From Akanthomyces muscarius (lineage: Eukaryota; Ascomycota; Sordariomycetes; Hypocreales; Cordycipitaceae), in assembly GCF_028009165.1 (NCBI RefSeq), contig NC_079241.1, forward strand, positions 3,596,001-3,660,000: a DNA stretch of 64,000 nucleotides, written 5' to 3'. Below, piece after piece: positions 58,379 to 64,000 of this stretch (positions within the stretch are counted from its first letter, which is position 1; every line of letters begins with the position of its first letter). Made by a program: the position numbers and the translations under genes. The notes beneath the pieces are model-generated. The model saw nothing but the letters and a program-made list of their open reading frames with translations. It was not told the DNA's origin and searched no databases.

Positions 58379-59277
58379 GCTGGCGGCGGCAATGAGGGGG
58401 ATCGCAGCAGCAACGACGAGGCGGCGGGGGAGGGCAATGCGGGGTGACGGCGCATTCGACGGGACGAGGTAACGGGGTTTCGCAGGGAGTGCGCGAGCTG
58501 GTGGAAGTGCTTTGGCGAATAAGGTTTCCCGTGTTTATGAATTGAGTTTGGGGAGACCGTTTCGAGCCCGTCGTGTCTGCATAGATGTCTCTAGGAGAGA
58601 AAGAAAAGGGCAAGTATGCACTGTCAGTGGACATATGGTTGGTAGCTTTCCGCTAAACATGTGCCTCGGTTACAGGGACCCGCACAAGCTCCAGCGAGAC
58701 GTCACAAGGCGAGCAGTGCAACGCTCTTCCGAGACCTGGGAGTATGGAAATGGATCTTTGCATAATTATCCAGGAGGTGAACCTTTACTAACATCATTTT
58801 CATCCGCCAGAGACATTCATCTCCTCGTGGTGGTCCAACGTCCCGGCCAGTGCCTAGGTCTAGTGACAGCGCATCGGAAGCCAACCCATTGGCGGAGATT
58901 GAACCACTAATAACGTAGCTAGCGAATCGGACAGAGTACCTACATGTAAAGCAGGTAGGCTAATCTTGTATTAGTACTGGTCAACTGGTCGAGTTGCGGC
59001 CACTTATTAGTCAAGCAGAAATCACTGCCAGTCCATTCATGGCCATCACATGACTTCGCGTGCAAACCGTGCACCCAAGCCGCCAGTACTGTATGGGAAA
59101 AGCCTGGCCCCGCCGTTGACCCGCGTCGCCACTGCGTGTTGCTTTGTAAGTTGCACAAATCATCACCGAGCTTCATCTGGCCATGCCAAAAAAAGACCTG
59201 TGGATGACGACGCCGGTACATCATCTGATTGAGACCGCAATTCCGGAAATCTACCCGGGATAATGACGCCCTGAAAG
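58379..59277. promoter_or_regulatory. Divergent promoter region of PEX7 and AlkB-like gene
   Basis: The 899 bp between divergent start codons have no credible reading frame. It contains CATGAC/CATGGC words near 59036-59052 and tandem GTAGGTA-like motifs near 58935-58965. No firm operator assigned. Confidence 0.45.
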
Positions 59278-60620
59278 ATGAAGGCCTTTCTCGCTGGCAG
59301 CCGCAAGCGCAAATCGACCGAGGAAGCGCCCCGTCACGATGCAAACGATGACGAGCCGACCGAGGTCAAGCTGGCGCTGCTCTCGTCGCTCCATCCCCAG
59401 ATTGAGCAGGATATCTTGATGGATGTGCTGCTGGCTCACGATGGCTCCGTCAAGGAAGCGTCGGCCTCGCTGCGCCATGTGCGCCCGGAGCCGATCAGGT
59501 CCGGCGTGATTGGCTACCAGCAGTCGCTCAAGCAGTATGCGCTCCCCTCGGCCGACCCAGCATCGCCAGCGCAGGCGAAGAAGCTCAAGTCGAAAAAGGG
59601 CAGCACACTGCATCTGTTTGACCCGCAGGACGTGGCCGAGCATACGCCCTGCTCCATTATCCATAATTTCTTGCCTCCCGACGTCGCCAACGATCTGCTC
59701 AAGGAGCTGCTGGCGGAATCGGAGACATTTGAGCGCATCACGTTTAAGCTGTTTGACAATGTAGTCTCCAGCCCGCATACCTCGAGCTTCTACGTCGACA
59801 GTTATGAAAAGTTAATGTCGCAAAAATCAGAATACTACTATAATGGTGCGCAGCTTACTGTATGTCGAGGGCCCCTCAATCTCTAGACTTCCCTTGCTGA
59901 CATGGGTATCTGCAGGATGTCCGGCGCATCACTCCACAGCTATCAAAAGTGAAACCCATTGTTCAAGAGACAGTAAATCAAGAAATACAGCATCGCATCA
60001 AAACTAGACATCCCGGCGGCAAGAAGCTCAAATACCAGAGCCCCCATCCCTGGGTGCCCAACTCGGCATTTGTCAATTGCTACAACGGCGCCCAGCAGAG
60101 CGTCGGCTACCACAGCGATCAGCTCACCTACCTCGGGCCGCGCGCCGTCATTGGCTCCATCTCGCTCGGCGTTGCGCGCGAATTTCGGGTGCGCCGCGTG
60201 CTCCCCAAGGATGCCGACACCAGGACCGCCCAGGACGCGGATGCCGAGGGCCAGATCTCGATCCATCTGCCGCACAACTCGCTGCTCGTCATGCATGCTG
60301 AAATGCAGGAGGAGTGGAAACACTGCATCGTGCCGGCGCTGTCGATTGACCCCCACCCGATTGCCGGCAACCGACGCATCAACATCACCTATCGTGACTA
60401 CCGCGCTCGCATGCACCCATCGGAGACGCCGCGGTGCGCATGCAAGATTCCCTGTATCTTGCGCGTGGTGCAGCGCAAGCGTGAAAATTTTGGAAAATAT
60501 TTCTGGATGTGCCATGCTGGCAATGTCCCAGATAAGGAAGGGTGCTCTTTTTTCCAGTGGGCAGAGTTTGACGACGATGGGAATCCGATATTCAATAAGA
60601 AGTTTGGAAAACCGCCGTAA
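59278..60620 (+). CDS. CUE-AlkB-GRF three-domain 2-oxoglutarate/Fe(II) dioxygenase
   Basis: An AlkB-family nucleic-acid demethylase (ALKBH2/3-like) with extra domains. Exons 59278-59859 and 59916-60620 give 428 aa. A CUE-like ubiquitin-binding segment spans about 27-65 (EVKLALLSSLHPQIEQDILM). The dioxygenase core spans about 110-365, with iron ligands His260 and Asp262 (YHSDQLTYLG) and His330 (WKHCIVP), and the 2-oxoglutarate/substrate Arg region RRINITYRDYR. A GRF zinc finger (about 381-420) has CACKIPC, WMCHAGNVPDKEGCSFFQWAEF with Cys/His ligands, as in APE2 and topoisomerase III-alpha. The N-terminal MKAFLAGSRKRKS is basic and may be nuclear. The role in alkylation-damage repair is inferred from the family; the GRF and CUE domains suggest ssDNA and ubiquitin recruitment. 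Confidence 0.92.
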
Positions 60621-60831
60621 ATTCTAGACGTGTAAGAAATACAATGTCTTTTATCAACTCCATCGCAAGTGCCTGTGAGATGCCGACCAACCTCGCGGCT
60701 CTTGGGAGTGCGTCTACATCTGATCCCCACTTCGCGTTGCCGACCAGACTCTCGCTGCTGCCGATGCCGAACAGACATTTATACAAGCGACGAATTTTTC
60801 TCAGTTCTTCACATCACCTATTTGCGTAAAA

Positions 60832-61644
60832 ATGGCCGAAAGCTTCACCTTTTCCGCCGACAAGGCGGCTCTGCTGGAGCCTCGACTGCCGCCGACCGTC
60901 ACGCCGCCGGGGTCAGGCATTTTCGTGACGGCGACGTTTACGACGTCGCTCGACTCGTCACTCACACTCACGCCCGGCGTGCACACGCACCTCTCCGGGC
61001 CCGAGTCCTACGCCATGACCCATTACCTGCGCAGCCGCCACGCGGCCATCCTCGTCGGCGTCTCCACGCTGCTCGCCGACGACCCCGCGCTCAACTGCCG
61101 CATCGCCGGCGCCGGGCTCGCGCAGCAGCCCCGGCCCGTCGTCGTCGACCCGCACCTGCGCTGGACGCCCAGGCTGACGGACAAGGTGCTGGCGACGTGC
61201 CGCCGCGGCGCGGGTCGCGCGCCGCTCGTCGTGACGGCCGCCGTGGCCTCGGACATTCCCGAGGCGGCGTCGCGCGTGCTAAAGGAGCACGGCGGCAAGT
61301 ACATTCAGATCGCGGCGAAGCCCACGGGGCCGGACGGACGGATGCGTTTTGACTGGAATGATGTTTTCGCGAGTTTGAGGAGCGAGGGCATCGCGAGCGT
61401 CATGGTGGAAGGCGGCGGGAAAATCCTCAATTCTTTGCTGGATCCTGCGTACCACGGATCGGTAGACTCGGTCATTGTCACGATTGCACCGACGTGGCTG
61501 GGTCAAGGAGGGGTTGTCGTGTCACCGGCACGTGTGCACGATGCGTCAGGGTCCCCTGTAGCTGCAGCCAGGCTGAAGGACGTCTCCTGGCATCCCTTTG
61601 GCGACGACATTGTGCTGTGCGGCAAGCTACAAGCACCACAATAA
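60832..61644 (+). CDS. RIB7: 2,5-diamino-6-ribosylamino-pyrimidinone 5'-phosphate reductase
   Basis: RIB7 performs the NADPH-dependent reduction in fungal riboflavin synthesis. A single exon of 270 aa, the usual fungal length. The RibD_C/DHFR-like fold is visible: VTATFTTSLDSSL at the start, HYLRSRHAAILVGVSTLLADDPALNCR (conserved nucleotide/substrate segment), PRPVVVDPHLR, and near the end VMVEGGGKILNSLL with TIAPTWLGQGG. The start ATG at 60832 lies 211 bp after the AlkB-like stop, same strand. The first half is strongly GC-rich at third positions. It converges on the lipase gene with only 108 bp between stop codons. Confidence 0.94.
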   Translation: MAESFTFSADKAALLEPRLPPTVTPPGSGIFVTATFTTSLDSSLTLTPGVHTHLSGPESYAMTHYLRSRHAAILVGVSTLLADDPALNCRIAGAGLAQQPRPVVVDPHLRWTPRLTDKVLATCRRGAGRAPLVVTAAVASDIPEAASRVLKEHGGKYIQIAAKPTGPDGRMRFDWNDVFASLRSEGIASVMVEGGGKILNSLLDPAYHGSVDSVIVTIAPTWLGQGGVVVSPARVHDASGSPVAAARLKDVSWHPFGDDIVLCGKLQAPQ

Positions 61645-61752
61645 CGATTGAAGAAAACAGGATACGAGGGAAATAATGTGCAGTAAATATACGGGCCATG
61701 TGCATTAAGTACATCGAGAAAAACTATATATATATCAAGCGCAGTCAATTGA

Positions 61753-63252
61753 TCATGAATGAATACCTAGCTCCGCCAAGTCCTGCTCTGTCACGTAAAA
61801 TTCAGCCAGCGCCTCGTCATCAAGACCGATTTTGGCCAGCGCCTCCCGAGTCGTCAGCTTCAGTGCGCCAAAGACCTCTGCATTCGTGGCATTGGACGGG
61901 ACGGAGGGCACGCCAGGCAGCGGATGCGCCTCCAGAAAGTGAGCGATGCTGTAGCCCTGCTTGCTGAAGACGACAAAGGCCAGCGCGAGCGAGTCGGGCC
62001 CGAGCGGCGACGAGACATCTTGCGTGGAGCAGCCTTTGATTGGCTGCTGCGCGCCGCGGAAGAAGCCGCCGAGCCAGTTGAGCGCGCGGATGCCCTCCGC
62101 AATGCCGCCGGCCGTGTGGTCGCCGACGGTGTTTCGGCGGTACTCGATGCTGGCGCCGGACGCGCAGTACTTTTCGACCAGCGCGTCCATGTCCCTGATG
62201 GGGGATATCTCGTCGCGCACGGCGTGGAACACGTACAGCGGAATCGTCGGCGTGTCGGCGTGGCCGGCCAGCGTGTCGTCGTAAAAGGCGCGGACAAACG
62301 CAGGCTCGGAGAGGAAGCTGAATCCGCTGACAAAGTACTCTGCAATGTCTTGGTTTTTAAAGAGCACCTGCGCCGTCTGGACGTCCAGCTTGGCCGCGCT
62401 CAAAAAGGTCGTGGCGTTGTAGGGCCCCGTCGGCCGCAGGTTGTCCACGAGAATCTTGCGTGCCTCGGGCGACTGCGCCGTCGTGCCGAGGAGGGCGAGG
62501 ACGACGAGCCCGGCCGAGGCGCCCCCGTTGATGGTGGGGATGGCGGCCGTGGCATTGACCGCGAGCCCGCCGTAGGCCATGACGCCGACGCGCAGCTCCG
62601 GCGCGTACGACGGCTGCAGCTGCGCTGCCCACTGGGCCGCGAACGCGCCGCCCGAGTAGCCGTACACGGCCTGCCGGGCGTCTTGTGCCAGGCCGAAGCG
62701 GCCGGCGAGGGACCGCACGGCGCGGATCGAGTCGAGCACGCCGTGGCCCGAGTTGTTGCCGGCGAGGTACGCGGCGCGCGGGCCCTCGTAGTCGGGCATG
62801 TTGACCACCCAGCGCTTGGTGACGATGAGCGGCGCGAAGAGGGCCTGCTCAATGGCCGCGCCGACGAGGTCGTTGAGCGCGTAGCTCGGGCTGCTGTCCA
62901 CGCTCGCCGAGTCGTACGCCGGCGGGTACGTCAGCAGCGCCCCGGCGTCGGCGCCGTGCGGGACGAGCACCGTGGTGACGGAAAAGGTCGGCGCGCCCAG
63001 GCTGTCGGTGCTGCAGAAGAGCACGTTCCAGGCATCCTTGATGCCGCGCAGGCTCGCGCGCGCGCTCCGCGCCGCCGGCCGCACGCGCAACACCTTGCCT
63101 GGCGACCCGGCGCAGTCGGCGCCCGGGGGAAGCGTGTACCAGGGATCCTGGCTGGGCGGCAGTGCCTTTGGGGAGCAGTGACCGCCACCGCTGGCGGCGG
63201 CGAGACCGCAGAAGAGCGACACAAACGGCGCGAGAGTGTACACGAGCTGCAT
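61753..63252 (-). CDS. Secreted LIP-family lipase (Candida lipase A-type)
   Basis: A secreted triacylglycerol lipase/esterase of the fungal LIP family. A single exon of 499 aa. The N-terminus MQLVYTLAPFVSLFCGLAAA is a signal peptide. The alpha/beta-hydrolase fold has the nucleophile in YGYSGGA (about Ser198), probable acid Asp in HAVRDEISP, and His in GDHTAGG. Opening text QDPWYTLPPGADCAGSPGKVLRVR and VVNMPDYEGPRAAYLAG are typical of the family. The last ~90 residues, after the Cys in KGCSTQDV, form an extension (SLALAFVVFSKQGYSIAHF...) longer than I expect for the family. Intronless, very GC-rich. Convergent with RIB7. Confidence 0.93.
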   Translation of the reverse strand: MQLVYTLAPFVSLFCGLAAASGGGHCSPKALPPSQDPWYTLPPGADCAGSPGKVLRVRPAARSARASLRGIKDAWNVLFCSTDSLGAPTFSVTTVLVPHGADAGALLTYPPAYDSASVDSSPSYALNDLVGAAIEQALFAPLIVTKRWVVNMPDYEGPRAAYLAGNNSGHGVLDSIRAVRSLAGRFGLAQDARQAVYGYSGGAFAAQWAAQLQPSYAPELRVGVMAYGGLAVNATAAIPTINGGASAGLVVLALLGTTAQSPEARKILVDNLRPTGPYNATTFLSAAKLDVQTAQVLFKNQDIAEYFVSGFSFLSEPAFVRAFYDDTLAGHADTPTIPLYVFHAVRDEISPIRDMDALVEKYCASGASIEYRRNTVGDHTAGGIAEGIRALNWLGGFFRGAQQPIKGCSTQDVSSPLGPDSLALAFVVFSKQGYSIAHFLEAHPLPGVPSVPSNATNAEVFGALKLTTREALAKIGLDDEALAEFYVTEQDLAELGIHS

Positions 63253-64000
63253 GTTTTCCTTTCAATCTTGAGGATGCAAAACTGTGTTGTTATGGATAGG
63301 ATTGGCAAGAAGAAAGAAAAGAGTCTGGTCGGGGACTTTTAAGAGGCAGTGCGATCGACGCAAGGCTCGCAAAGCGCAGTCGGGCACTCACAGGTTATTC
63401 GTCCAAGCGCACCAACGTCCCTAAAGCATGACTAGCTAGTCGGAGACTTGCATGAATGACGATACGACATTGATAGTTCAAGCTTTGAGCCTGAGGGTCG
63501 CGGATGTGACGGAACCTAACATGATAAGCACCTAAGCAGGGAGATCCAAAGTCTCAACTGGTTAGATGGCATGTCTCACTTTGACGTGGACTAGACAAGC
63601 CGCGTTGCATTGCCATGTTGTTTGTCTCGCTCCCGCATCGTTTGGTTCGTGTCTGCCTTGCTCCGCGTCAATTGGGGGTTAAATGGCGTCCATGGCCCCC
63701 CGCCATTATTTGTCTCCAAGTCTCCGGTCAGTCTGGATGGCAAGTTTGTTTGCCAGCCCTCTCTCCGGATAGTTGCTGTTTAGAGGGCTGTGCACTCGGC
63801 TTGGCGCCCCGAGTTCCCCGACGGGAGGTTGTGGGGTCCAAAATCTGAACCAGGGATCTCAGGATGGTATTTATTTTGAGAATTTCCCAGCCACTGGGAA
63901 GCGACAGAAAGAAGATATATTCTCGTCGACCCGTCCGTTAGGAATGCGGAGTCCGCCGACAACCGCCCCAAGCCCAAGCAAGTAATTGATAGCCTCCACC
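63253..64000. promoter_or_regulatory. Lipase upstream region, no gene seen
   Basis: The 748 bp upstream of the lipase reach the window edge. Open frames up to 77 codons lack family resemblance. It contains the lipase promoter and possibly flanks of a gene beyond the window. Confidence 0.45.

Noticed and set aside
61924..63342. 472-codon plus-strand open frame opposite the lipase
   Set aside because: Antisense shadow of a GC-rich exon; Arg/Gly/Ala/Val-rich text without family resemblance, while the minus strand has a signal peptide and catalytic motifs.
63555..63620. tRNA A-box-like stretch (CTGGTTAGATGG)
   Set aside because: No B-box downstream and no acceptor-stem pairing.
1..64000. Secondary-metabolite cluster, transposon or CRISPR array
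   Set aside because: No PKS/NRPS/terpene synthase core gene, no transposase or reverse transcriptase text, and no regularly spaced repeats were seen; the genes are ordinary nuclear housekeeping genes.

Overview
The window is eukaryotic nuclear DNA from a filamentous ascomycete. The proteome flavour (SPT3, AP-2 sigma, NMA111, MOB3, a Zn2Cys6 regulator, a fungal ArAE-type membrane protein) and the many short introns (about 47-120 nt, GTRNGT donors, CTAAC/CTAAT branch sites, YAG acceptors) suggest Sordariomycetes, probably Hypocreales. The order-level guess is inference. I see no prokaryotic, viral, CRISPR, rRNA or convincing tRNA feature. Exon boundaries were worked out by hand; nearly all models keep an open frame through every junction and match conserved family motifs.

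Layout. 1-6.6 kb: SPT3 (SAGA), an ArAE/DUF2421 membrane protein on the opposite strand, and AP-2 sigma. 7-14.1 kb, minus strand: an unrecognised multi-exon gene, the ESCRT regulator IST1, and the nuclear HtrA protease NMA111. 15.9-17.7 kb: two tandem small SANT/Myb-like paralogs with the same four-exon layout. 18.3-26.1 kb, minus strand: a large J-domain protein, a CUE1-like ER protein, and the CCR4-NOT subunit NOT2. 26.5-30.1 kb: a CobW/ZNG1-type GTPase divergent from a MOB3/phocein gene. 31.3-33.7 kb: a Zn2Cys6 transcription factor.

About 33.7-43.5 kb is a gene-poor stretch with no credible coding region, unlike the dense rest. 43.5-45.5 kb: a membrane-anchored MOSC protein. 45.8-53.8 kb: condensin SMC2 and the INCENP/Sli15-like chromosomal passenger subunit, divergent from one 454-bp promoter. 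54.3-56.4 kb: a mitochondrial DEAD-box helicase (MSS116/CYT-19 type). 57.2-60.6 kb: PEX7 divergent from a CUE-AlkB-GRF three-domain dioxygenase. 60.8-63.3 kb: the riboflavin enzyme RIB7 converging on a secreted LIP-family lipase.

Most genes are single-copy housekeeping functions: transcription and mRNA decay (SPT3, NOT2), membrane traffic (AP-2, IST1), protein quality control (NMA111, J-protein, CUE1), mitosis (SMC2, INCENP) and organelles (PEX7, DEAD-box). I see no biosynthetic cluster and cannot claim a new multi-gene system. The least explained items are the tandem SANT pair, the 9.8-kb gene-poor block beside the Zn2Cys6 gene, a possible alternative first exon in NOT2, and the AlkB three-domain architecture.
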